Source: an uncultured Actinomycetes bacterium
GTDB lineage: Bacteria; Actinomycetota; Actinomycetes; S36-B12; UBA5976
Length of the DNA stretch: 7,328 bases
Assembly (NCBI GenBank): GCA_903925705.1
Contig: CAIYGJ010000069.1
Span: 1 to 7,328 of the forward strand
Direction: 5' to 3'
Positions 1 through 4,741 of the stretch are shown in pieces. A program made the translations under genes and the position numbers. The stretch's first letter is position 1; every line of letters begins with the position of its first letter. The notes beneath the pieces are model-generated. The model made no database searches, was not told the DNA's origin, and saw only the letters and a program-made list of their open reading frames with translations.

Positions 1-881
1 TAAGAGTTAACCCATTGATTAGTAACGGCTGTGATTTCGGGAGCGTGCTTAAGTAATCCGGCAATGAACTGACGTCCGGTTTTTGAAAGCTGGTAATCCG
101 CGCCGGCTTCATAGAACGCATTTCTATCGCCTTCGAATAATGACAAGTGCGTGTGCATTCCTGAACCTGGGAATTGCGAAAACGGCTTTGGCATAAATGA
201 CGCATAGACTCCTTGAGCTAAGGCGACTTCCTTCATGACTACACGAAAAGTCATGATGTTGTCTGCGGTAGTCAACGCGTCTGCATAGCGAAGATCGATT
301 TCCTGTTGCCCAGGAGCGCCTTCGTGGTGACTGAACTCAACAGAGATTCCCATTGACTCAAGCATCGTGATGGCTTGGCGTCTGAAGTCATAACCAACAC
401 CGCTTGGTGAGTGATCGAAATAACCAACCTCATCTACTGGAACAGGTTGCTGACCTTTTTCTGGTTGATTCTTAAAAAGGAAAAATTCAATTTCTGGGTG
501 AGTGTAAAACGTAAAGCCTTTGTCGGCGGCCTTACTCAAGGCTCTAGTTAATACGTGCCTTGGATCTGCCCATGATGGTGAGCCATCTGGCAGCTGGATA
601 TCACAGAACATGCGAGCCACGCTGTTCTCTTCGCCGCGCCAAGGCAGGATTGTAAATGTTTCAGGGTCTGGCTTTGCCAGCATGTCGGATTCATAAACTC
701 GAGCGAATCCCTCGATGGCAGAACCATCAAAGCCAATACCTTCAGAAAACGCACCTTCGAGTTCGGCCGGTGCAATTGCGACTGACTTGAGAGTGCCCAA
801 AACATCCGTGAACCACAGTCGCACAAAGCGAATGTCTCGTTCTTCGATGGTTCTCAATACAAATTCTGTTTGCTTATCCAC
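1..881 (-). CDS. glnA2: Type I glutamine synthetase, GlnA2-like, 3' end cut by window edge
   Basis: This gene encodes a cytoplasmic glutamine synthetase that makes glutamine from glutamate, ammonia and ATP. The window holds the first 293 codons; the family is about 445 residues, so roughly the last third is missing. Visible family motifs are the N-terminal beta-grasp region with LWFTDVLG near residue 22 and GFDGSAIEGF near 50-59, HPEIEFF at 128-134 (metal ligands E130 and E132), HHEGAPGQQEID at 185-196 (E187, E194), SGMHTH at 240-245 (H243) and NQWVNS just before the edge. The GTG at 881 is chosen because VDKQTEFVLRT aligns with the start of mycobacterial GlnA2 as I recall it. An in-frame ATG at 938 would add 19 residues unlike the family. 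There is no Shine-Dalgarno, and a CATCAT hexamer ends 6 nt upstream, which suggests a leaderless mRNA. It diverges from nadE, whose enzyme consumes glutamine. The adenylylation region is off-window, so that type of control cannot be judged. Confidence 0.96.
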   Translation of the reverse strand, partial: MDKQTEFVLRTIEERDIRFVRLWFTDVLGTLKSVAIAPAELEGAFSEGIGFDGSAIEGFARVYESDMLAKPDPETFTILPWRGEENSVARMFCDIQLPDGSPSWADPRHVLTRALSKAADKGFTFYTHPEIEFFLFKNQPEKGQQPVPVDEVGYFDHSPSGVGYDFRRQAITMLESMGISVEFSHHEGAPGQQEIDLRYADALTTADNIMTFRVVMKEVALAQGVYASFMPKPFSQFPGSGMHTHLSLFEGDRNAFYEAGADYQLSKTGRQFIAGLLKHAPEITAVTNQWVNS

Positions 882-887
882 TAGACC

Positions 888-893
888 ATGATG
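888..893 (-). promoter_or_regulatory. Candidate -10 element of glnA2 (leaderless)
   Basis: On the minus strand a CATCAT hexamer (4 of 6 matches to TATAAT) ends exactly 6 nt before the GTG at 881. This is the same spacing seen at four other starts in the window. I see no convincing -35. The support is mainly the repeated spacing. Confidence 0.35.
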
Positions 894-915
894 AAGCCAT
901 TGCGTTACGGCTGTG

Positions 916-951
916 TTACAAAGCAACTCGGTCTGCATTTATGCTGTATCT
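916..951 (+). promoter_or_regulatory. Candidate nadE promoter with transcription start at the GTG
   Basis: A TTACAA at 916-921 and a TATGCT at 940-945 are separated by 18 bp, which fits -35 and -10 elements of the main sigma factor. Six nt follow the -10, then comes the GTG at 952, so transcription would begin on or next to the start codon. No Shine-Dalgarno is present. It lies back to back with the glnA2 start in a 70-bp divergent spacer. Confidence 0.6.
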
Positions 952-2688
952 GTGCCACAAATCCGCTTGGCTTTAGCGCAACTTAACCCTGTCGTAGGTG
1001 ACTTGATTGGCAATAGTGCCAAGTGCCTCGATGCCGTTAAGGCTGCGGCCGCGCAAGGTGCCGACATAGTTGTATTGCCCGAAATGATGATCACGGGCTA
1101 TCCGGTCGAAGATCTAGCGCTTCGGCCATCTTTTCAAAATGCCTCAGAGCAGACGGCTAAGGACTTTGCCGCCCAACTTAAATCTGCAGGTCTGGGTGAA
1201 GTATTAGTTTTCGTTGGGTACTTACGCCGCACAAGTGACACTGAAGCAAAAACTTTAGGCGTACCTCGTGGTGGTCCAATGAACTGCGCAGCTGTGATTT
1301 ATGACGGAGCGATCCAAGCTACATATTCCAAGCACCACCTTCCTAACTATGGTGTCTTTGATGAATACCGATACTTCGTCCCTGGTAACGAATCAGTTTT
1401 GATTCGAGCATTTGGTATCGACATTGCAGTAGCGATTTGTGAAGACTTGTGGCAAGACGGTGGCCCAGTTTCGCAAGTGAAGGCTAACGGAGCTGGCCTA
1501 CTTGTAGTTCTCAATGGTTCGCCGTATGAGCGAGACAAAGACGACGTACGGTTAAACCTTGTTAAGCGTCGCGCTCAGGAAGCCGATGCAACCTTGGCCT
1601 ACGTCAACATGGTGGGTGGCCAAGATGAATTGGTTTTTGAAGGCGATTCAATCATTGTTTCCAAAACCGGAGACGTAATTCAGCGTGCGCTGCAATTCGA
1701 AACTGACATGTTGATTGCAGATCTTGAAATTTCGACCGCTGGTGCGCAGACCATGCTGTCAAAAGGTGAGACGGTCACTCTTATCCCAAACTCGAAAGCT
1801 CGCGGTGATAAGCCGGCTTTAACCACTGGTGCCCGCAAGCGCCTTGATCCAATCGCTGAGGTCTACTCCGCATTAGTCATTTCGCTACGCGACTATGTAC
1901 AAAAGAATGGCTTTAAGTCGATTGCGCTTGGTTTATCTGGTGGCATTGACTCTGCTGTCGTTGCGGCCATCGCGGCCGATGCAATTGGTGCCAAAAATGT
2001 ATACGGCATTTCCATGCCTTCCAAGTATTCTTCCGAGCACTCAAAAACTGATGCAAAAGATTCGGCAACTCGAATCGGACTTAATTTCCGCACCGTAGAA
2101 ATAGAACCGATGGTTTCGGCGTACTTAAAAAACTTGTCTTTAACTGGTGTGGCCGAAGAAAACTTGCAAGCTCGAGTCCGCGGCATGATCTTGATGGGGC
2201 TTTCAAACCAAGAAGGACATCTGGTGCTTGCAACTGGAAACAAGAGTGAGCTATCAGTTGGATACTCAACAATTTATGGTGACGCAGTTGGTGGGTTTGC
2301 TCCCCTGATGGATGTGCCAAAAGTTGACGTTTGGGAACTTGCTAACTGGCGCAATAAAAACGCGATTGATGCTGACGAGATCGCGCCAATTCCTGAATCA
2401 AGTATTTCTAAACCACCAAGTGCCGAGTTGCGCCCCGGTCAACAAGATTCAGATTCACTTCCTGATTACGACGAACTCGACGCAATCCTTGAGATGTACA
2501 TCGAGCAAGATTTGAATGCCTCAGAAATCTCTGCAGCTGGGTTTGAGCTCGAAACTGTAAAGCGAATCTTGTTGCTGACTGACCGGGCAGAATACAAACG
2601 CCGGCAATACCCGCCTGGCCCAAAGGTTTCAGGCAAGGCTTTCGGCAAAGACCGAAGAATGCCTCTCACAAATAAATGGGTCGAGTGA
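952..2688 (+). CDS. nadE: Glutamine-dependent NAD(+) synthetase
   Basis: The enzyme amidates nicotinic acid adenine dinucleotide to NAD using ATP and ammonia released from glutamine. The 578-residue protein has an N-terminal nitrilase-type glutaminase domain with the Glu-Lys-Cys triad in LPEMMITGYP (E44), YSKHHLPNYGVFDE (K127) and AICEDLW (C163). The C-terminal synthetase domain carries the ATP pyrophosphatase P-loop SGGIDS at about 329-334, then ATGNKSE and the closing FGKDRRMPLTNKW. The length matches the short actinobacterial form rather than the roughly 680-residue mycobacterial one. The frame is open from GTG 913, but the start at GTG 952 is preferred: VPQIRLALAQLN matches family N-termini (MPQLRLAL-type), and 952 lies 6 nt after a good -10. 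The last codons and the TGA lie inside a 36-nt hairpin. It diverges from glnA2 and is followed by panB on the same strand 164 nt later. Confidence 0.97.
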   Translation: MPQIRLALAQLNPVVGDLIGNSAKCLDAVKAAAAQGADIVVLPEMMITGYPVEDLALRPSFQNASEQTAKDFAAQLKSAGLGEVLVFVGYLRRTSDTEAKTLGVPRGGPMNCAAVIYDGAIQATYSKHHLPNYGVFDEYRYFVPGNESVLIRAFGIDIAVAICEDLWQDGGPVSQVKANGAGLLVVLNGSPYERDKDDVRLNLVKRRAQEADATLAYVNMVGGQDELVFEGDSIIVSKTGDVIQRALQFETDMLIADLEISTAGAQTMLSKGETVTLIPNSKARGDKPALTTGARKRLDPIAEVYSALVISLRDYVQKNGFKSIALGLSGGIDSAVVAAIAADAIGAKNVYGISMPSKYSSEHSKTDAKDSATRIGLNFRTVEIEPMVSAYLKNLSLTGVAEENLQARVRGMILMGLSNQEGHLVLATGNKSELSVGYSTIYGDAVGGFAPLMDVPKVDVWELANWRNKNAIDADEIAPIPESSISKPPSAELRPGQQDSDSLPDYDELDAILEMYIEQDLNASEISAAGFELETVKRILLLTDRAEYKRRQYPPGPKVSGKAFGKDRRMPLTNKWVE

Positions 2689-2702
2689 CCCGGTTATTTG
2701 TG
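2667..2702 (+). terminator. Hairpin over the nadE stop codon (copy 1)
   Basis: Nine base pairs (2667-2675 with 2694-2702), a 2x2 internal loop (AT opposite GG, one possible U-G pair) and five more pairs (GGGTC 2678-2682 with GACCC 2687-2691) close a GAGT loop at 2683-2686. The nadE TGA begins in the loop and ends in the 3' arm. No long T-run follows directly, so it may be a mRNA 3'-end stabiliser or an inefficient terminator rather than a classic intrinsic terminator. A near-identical hairpin lies at 2733-2760. Confidence 0.6.
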
Positions 2703-2717
2703 AGCATTAAGCACGGC

Positions 2718-2762
2718 CAAATAAATGGATTGAATAAATGGGCTGAATAGCCCGGTTATTTG
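2718..2762 (+). repeat. Two further copies of the nadE 3'-end motif, the second forming a hairpin
   Basis: The AAATAAATGG word of the nadE end recurs at 2719-2728, and as GAATAAATGGG at 2732-2742. The second of these continues into a hairpin like copy 1: AATAA (2733-2737) with TTATT (2756-2760), the same AT/GG internal loop, GGGCT (2740-2744) with AGCCC (2749-2753) and a GAAT loop. Relative to copy 1 both sides of the stem changed together. Each copy, in its own frame, reads N-K-W-x-E-stop (x = V, I, A). The CAAATAA arm at 2718-2724 could also pair with TTATTTG at 2756-2762. Confidence 0.7.
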
Positions 2763-2807
2763 CAAGTCGCTTTCCCCGCCCAATTCCTGACACAATGGAG
2801 TTACAGA

Positions 2808-2842
2808 TCCGGGGACTGCCACCGCGCAGCCTCGAGAGCGGA
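2808..2842 (+). promoter_or_regulatory. Candidate structured leader of panB covering its ribosome site
   Basis: TCCG (2808-2811) can pair with CGGA (2839-2842). Inside it, GGG-A-CTGC (2812-2819) can pair with GCAGCCT (2826-2832), with A2815 bulged, one G-T pair and a CACCGC loop. The outer helix uses three of the four bases of the GGAG Shine-Dalgarno at 2840-2843, so folding would hide the panB ribosome site. I cannot match it to a known riboswitch class. The fold is by eye only. Confidence 0.35.
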
Positions 2843-2852
2843 GAACTAAGAA

Positions 2853-3683
2853 ATGAATACCGAGCCTCTGTATGGCGGAAAACAATCACGACGTATCACT
2901 ACAAGTGATCTTGTAGCTGCTAAAGCGCGTGGTGAAAAATGGCCCATGATTACTTCGTACGACGCGCTTAGTGCCAGCATTTTTGATGAAGCCGGTATTC
3001 CCGTACTGCTTGTTGGAGACTCAGCAGCAATGGTTGTGTATGGCTATGACTCAACCATTCCGGTAACCGTAGATGACCTTCTCCCCTTAGTAGCCGCAGT
3101 CGAACGTGGCAGTTCTCGGGCAATGGTTCTGGCAGACCTGCCATTTGGTTCCTACCAAAGTTCGCCGGCTCAAGCCTTGGAAACCAGCGTTCGATTCATG
3201 CAAGAAGGTAAGGCTCATGCCGTCAAAATTGAAGGTGGCAGGCACATGGTTGACCACGTTTCGCTACTGACTCAATCCGGTATCCCAGTAATGGGGCACA
3301 TCGGCCTTACCCCGCAATCTGTGCATCAAATGGGTGGCTACAAAGTGCAAGGAAGAGGCGATGCAGGTGAGCAACTTATTGCTGACGCGCATGCATTAGT
3401 TGAGGCCGGCGTTTTCGCCATCGTTTTGGAAGTTGTACCTCACGAACTAGCGACTCGATTAACAAATGAAATTCCAGTTCCAATTATTGGAATCGGTGCA
3501 GGTCCCGGAACGGATGCGCAAGTCATTGTTTGGCAAGATCTTTTAGGTCTAACTGGTGGCAAGCAAGCAAAGTTTGTTAAGCACTACGCATCACTTCGAG
3601 AAATTATGCTCGCCGGATCGAAAGCTTGGGCAGATGATGTTGCAACTGGTAACTACCCCGACCTTGCACATTCTTACGAATAA
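2853..3683 (+). CDS. panB: 3-methyl-2-oxobutanoate hydroxymethyltransferase (ketopantoate hydroxymethyltransferase)
   Basis: PanB transfers a hydroxymethyl group from 5,10-methylene-tetrahydrofolate to alpha-ketoisovalerate, giving ketopantoate, the first committed step towards pantothenate and CoA. The 276-residue product is a full-length TIM-barrel enzyme. Conserved segments in order are KWPMITSYDA (29-38), LLVGDS with Mg ligand D56, ADLPFGSYQ with D95, VKIEGG with K125 and E127, the MGHIGLTPQSVHQMGGYKVQGR block from about 147, VLEVVP with catalytic-type E193, and IIGIGAGPGTDAQV (211-224). The ATG at 2853 follows GGAG at 2840-2843 with a 9-nt gap, one of only two clear Shine-Dalgarno sites in the window. 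The N-terminal RRITTSDLVAAKARGEKW matches the actinobacterial family. It lies downstream of nadE, but the hairpins between them make read-through uncertain. A hairpin with a T-run follows 19 nt after the stop. Confidence 0.97.
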   Translation: MNTEPLYGGKQSRRITTSDLVAAKARGEKWPMITSYDALSASIFDEAGIPVLLVGDSAAMVVYGYDSTIPVTVDDLLPLVAAVERGSSRAMVLADLPFGSYQSSPAQALETSVRFMQEGKAHAVKIEGGRHMVDHVSLLTQSGIPVMGHIGLTPQSVHQMGGYKVQGRGDAGEQLIADAHALVEAGVFAIVLEVVPHELATRLTNEIPVPIIGIGAGPGTDAQVIVWQDLLGLTGGKQAKFVKHYASLREIMLAGSKAWADDVATGNYPDLAHSYE

Positions 3684-3702
3684 AACTAAAAATTTAATTC
3701 CT

Positions 3703-3732
3703 CCGACAAATTGATTTTCGGCAAGTTTTTTT
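3703..3732 (+). terminator. Probable intrinsic terminator of panB
   Basis: CCGA (3703-3706) pairs with TCGG (3718-3721) and AAA (3708-3710) with TTT (3715-3717), leaving one bulged C and a TTGA loop. Four nt later comes a run of seven T (3726-3732). The stem is short, so efficiency may be modest. Confidence 0.5.
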
Positions 3733-3875
3733 CCAAAAAATTCGAAAATTTGCTCAAATTTGTAAAGTTTTTTTAAATTTTTTTTTGCGTTGCGAAAACA
3801 TCCACAAATACTTTGAAAATGCACACTAACTTCTTGTCGCAATTAACTAAGAACTAGTTTTCAAAAAAATCCGAT

Positions 3876-3892
3876 AACCACGCGGTTTTTTT
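3876..3892 (+). terminator. Weak terminator-like hairpin with T-run
   Basis: AACC (3876-3879) pairs with GGTT (3884-3887) around an ACGC loop, and T continues to 3892. An alternative uses CCG (3871-3873) with CGG (3883-3885), extended by the A7 run at 3863-3869 pairing with T. Either fold is short, so it may be a backup stop for panB read-through or chance in T-rich DNA. Confidence 0.25.
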
Positions 3893-4009
3893 GCCGTTTT
3901 TAGTTGTGAAAACGTGAAAATGACGCTCAGTAGATGTCCAAATTTCCAAAATTTTTTCTCATTTTCTGAATTTTTTGTGTTGCGACACGCAGGCAACTTT
4001 ATTTGCAAA

Positions 4010-4031
4010 AAATGCACCTAAGTGTGCATTT
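4010..4031. promoter_or_regulatory. Perfect 8-bp inverted repeat, candidate operator
   Basis: AAATGCAC (4010-4017) and GTGCATTT (4024-4031) flank a 6-bp CTAAGT spacer. Another copy of the left half, AAATGCAC followed by ACTAA, occurs at 3817-3824. The right arm overlaps where a -35 for the TATAAG at 4048-4053 would lie, which is a typical repressor position. It could alternatively be an RNA hairpin if transcription starts upstream. Confidence 0.45.
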
Positions 4032-4047
4032 GTCTGCCAACCTTGTT

Positions 4048-4094
4048 TATAAGAACCTTCGGGAAGTCCGAGGGTCTTACCTCGAGGAGGACCT
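4048..4094 (+). promoter_or_regulatory. Putative -10, leader hairpin and strong ribosome site of the H1-like gene
   Basis: TATAAG at 4048-4053 is a -10 candidate. ACCTTCGG (4055-4062) pairs with CCGAGGGT (4068-4075) around a GAAGT loop, with one T-G pair. AGGAGG at 4085-4090 is the strongest Shine-Dalgarno in the window and decides the GTG at 4095. The site overlaps the palindrome CCTCGAGG (4080-4087). GGTC (4073-4076) could pair with GACC (4090-4093), which would compete with the first hairpin. Confidence 0.5.
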
Positions 4095-4433
4095 GTGGCT
4101 GCCAAGAAAACCACAGCACGTAAGGCACCTGCTAAGCGCAAGGTTGCTAAGAAGAAGGCTGTAGCCAAGGCTCCAGCAAAGAAGGCTGCAAAGCGTAAGC
4201 CAGCTGCCAAGAAGGCTGCCAAGAAGGCACCTGCAAAGAAGAAGGCTGCCAAGAAGGCACCTGCAAAGAAGAAGGCTGCCAAGAAGGCACCTGCAAAGCG
4301 TAAGGCTGCCAAGAAGGCTCCTGCGAAGCGCAAGGCTGCCAAGAAGGCTCCTGCGAAGCGTAAGGCTGCCAAGAAGGCTCCTGCGAAGCGCAAGGCTGCT
4401 GCAAAGCGCAAGCCAGCTGCGAAGAAGAAGTAA
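4095..4433 (+). CDS. Histone H1-like Lys/Ala/Pro-rich repeat protein
   Basis: The 112-residue product uses only seven amino acids: 46 Lys, 43 Ala, 10 Pro, 8 Arg, 2 Thr, 2 Val and the initiator Met. It is therefore about 48% basic, with no acidic or aromatic residue. Residues 1-40 are an irregular basic head. Residues 41-100 are six units of AAKKAPAK(K/R)K, then a short basic end. Such tails occur in eukaryotic H1, in bacterial H1-like proteins and at the C-terminus of actinobacterial HU (HupB/HupS), where they bind DNA non-specifically. Here no HU fold is attached and none is encoded in frame upstream, so this is a free-standing tail. I infer a nucleoid-compacting or charge-neutralising role, probably disordered until bound. 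The GTG at 4095 is fixed by AGGAGG four nt upstream. Lys codons are almost all AAG, which suggests high expression. A strong terminator follows. Confidence 0.9.
   Translation: MAAKKTTARKAPAKRKVAKKKAVAKAPAKKAAKRKPAAKKAAKKAPAKKKAAKKAPAKKKAAKKAPAKRKAAKKAPAKRKAAKKAPAKRKAAKKAPAKRKAAAKRKPAAKKK
4215..4394 (+). repeat. Six tandem 30-bp units inside the H1-like gene
   Basis: Units start at 4215, 4245, 4275, 4305, 4335 and 4365 and keep the reading frame at 10 codons each. Units 1 and 2 are identical. Units 4 and 6 are identical to each other, and unit 5 differs from them at one base. Near-identity at the DNA level points to recent expansion or gene conversion, so copy number may vary between strains and assemblies. 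Confidence 0.95.
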
Positions 4434-4450
4434 ATTTCCCCTGCTTCATC

Positions 4451-4484
4451 AAAAACCCCGTTCCCTTTTGGGAGCGGGGTTTTT
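4451..4484. terminator. Strong bidirectional intrinsic terminator
   Basis: A 15-bp stem (4451-4465 with 4470-4484, one T-G pair) closes a TTTT loop. The GC core is CCCCG paired with CGGGG, flanked by A5 and T5, so both strands present a hairpin followed by T. It sits between the convergent H1-like gene and the 52-aa gene and can serve both. Confidence 0.93.
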
Positions 4485-4518
4485 GCTTTCTACTAAAGTT
4501 TTGAAACTGAGCGAAGAT

Positions 4519-4677
4519 TTAATCCTCTTCGCCATCTAAATCCTCTTGTCGCTTACTCATTCGATCCATTACGGTTTCGGCAAGCTCGCGAGTTTCGTAG
4601 GGTCCAAGTCGAGATGCGTTAGCACAACCATCGTTCTCCTCGACGTTTTTATGAATTAAACAAAACCACCACTGCAT
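4519..4677 (-). CDS. Small conserved-type protein with CxxH and RLGPY motifs, function unknown
   Basis: This 52-residue frame opens at ATG 4677 and closes at TAA 4519. The start MQWWFCLIHK is followed by NVEENDGC, a central RLGPYETRELAETVMDRM and an acidic tail ending DGEED. It resembles a family of tiny actinobacterial proteins that I recall as having the pattern FCLxH..VE..GC.N..RLGPY.T...A; I could not check this against a database. C6, H9 and C18 could be part of a metal site, but three ligands do not make a full zinc knuckle. Residues 28-46 look helical. A CATAAT hexamer lies exactly 6 nt before the ATG with no Shine-Dalgarno, suggesting a leaderless mRNA. It is convergent with the H1-like gene, shares its terminator, and diverges from map. 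It is easily missed because of its size. Confidence 0.75.
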   Translation of the reverse strand: MQWWFCLIHKNVEENDGCANASRLGPYETRELAETVMDRMSKRQEDLDGEED

Positions 4678-4683
4678 AAGTGA

Positions 4684-4689
4684 ATTATG
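4684..4689 (-). promoter_or_regulatory. Candidate -10 of the 52-aa gene (leaderless)
   Basis: On the minus strand CATAAT (5 of 6 matches to TATAAT) ends 6 nt before the ATG at 4677. No clear -35 is seen. The spacing repeats that of map and marR. Confidence 0.5.
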
Positions 4690-4694
4690 GCACC

Positions 4695-4723
4695 GATTGG
4701 CACGATGCCTATCGATTGCAATC
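4695..4723. promoter_or_regulatory. Two adjacent dyads between divergent promoters, candidate operators
   Basis: GAT-T-GGCA, spacer CGA, then TGCC-T-ATC (4695-4713) is a 19-bp inverted repeat with one T/T mismatch. It is followed directly by the perfect 10-bp palindrome GATTGCAATC (4714-4723). Both lie in the 64-bp spacer between the 52-aa gene and map, upstream of the map -10, where a regulator could act on both genes. Confidence 0.35.
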
Positions 4724-4729
4724 TCGAAT

Positions 4730-4735
4730 TAAGAT
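4730..4735 (+). promoter_or_regulatory. Candidate -10 of map (leaderless)
   Basis: TAAGAT fits the TANNNT pattern and ends 6 nt before the ATG at 4742. The only ribosome-site-like sequence, GGA at 4736-4738, is too close to the ATG to be convincing. No strong -35 is evident at 16-18 bp. Confidence 0.55.
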
Positions 4736-4741
4736 GGAAAC

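Larger units (their letters stand above)
3684..4094 (+). promoter_or_regulatory. Long AT-rich spacer and upstream region of the H1-like gene
   Basis: This is the only spacer over 300 bases. Positions 3721-3960 are about 30% GC by count, against nearly half in neighbouring genes. I find no credible coding frame. It contains the panB terminator candidate, a set of A/T tracts spaced by about one helical turn (3726-3786), a second weak hairpin with a T7 run (3876-3892), three TTGCGA-type words (3790-3795 and 3980-3986 forward, 3836-3842 reversed), a GTGT-TGCG-ACAC dyad (3977-3988), an 8-bp-arm dyad at 4010-4031 and a likely -10 at 4048-4053. The size and composition suggest a regulatory region for the downstream chromatin-type gene. 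Confidence 0.6.

Noticed and set aside
879..938. Upstream ATG (938) for glnA2 adding 19 residues
   Set aside because: The added residues are unlike the family N-terminus, while GTG 881 gives the expected DKQ-EFVLRT start.
913..951. Upstream GTG start for nadE adding 13 residues
   Set aside because: The extra residues do not match family N-termini, and this stretch contains the promoter-like -35 and -10 elements.
2689..2852. Short peptide genes from the repeated N-K-W-x-E-stop motif
   Set aside because: The copies have no start codon or ribosome site in frame. The shared peptide follows from the duplicated DNA.
3591..3842. Minus-strand open frame of 83 codons overlapping the end of panB
   Set aside because: It begins in low-complexity AT-rich DNA, overlaps a well-supported gene, and its Lys/Phe-rich composition reflects A/T runs.
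3684..4094. AT-rich spacer as a replication origin
   Set aside because: I see only one weak DnaA-box-like word (near 3799-3807) and no dnaA/dnaN neighbourhood. AT-richness alone is not enough.
3959..4411. Minus-strand open frame of 150 codons rich in FAGAFLAA-type repeats, resembling a membrane protein
   Set aside because: It is the exact antisense of the Lys/Ala/Pro repeat gene. The hydrophobic pattern follows from the complement of AAG/GCT/GCC codons, its 3' part runs into AT-rich spacer, and the sense gene has a strong ribosome site and terminator.
4095..4433. H1-like gene as a truncated HU (HupB/HupS) that lost its N-terminal domain
   Set aside because: It has its own strong Shine-Dalgarno and leader, and no HU-like remnant in any frame upstream, so it reads as an intact separate gene.
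4147..4452. Second minus-strand frame of 101 codons across the same repeats
   Set aside because: It is another antisense shadow of the 30-bp repeats, with no family-like sequence and no start signals.
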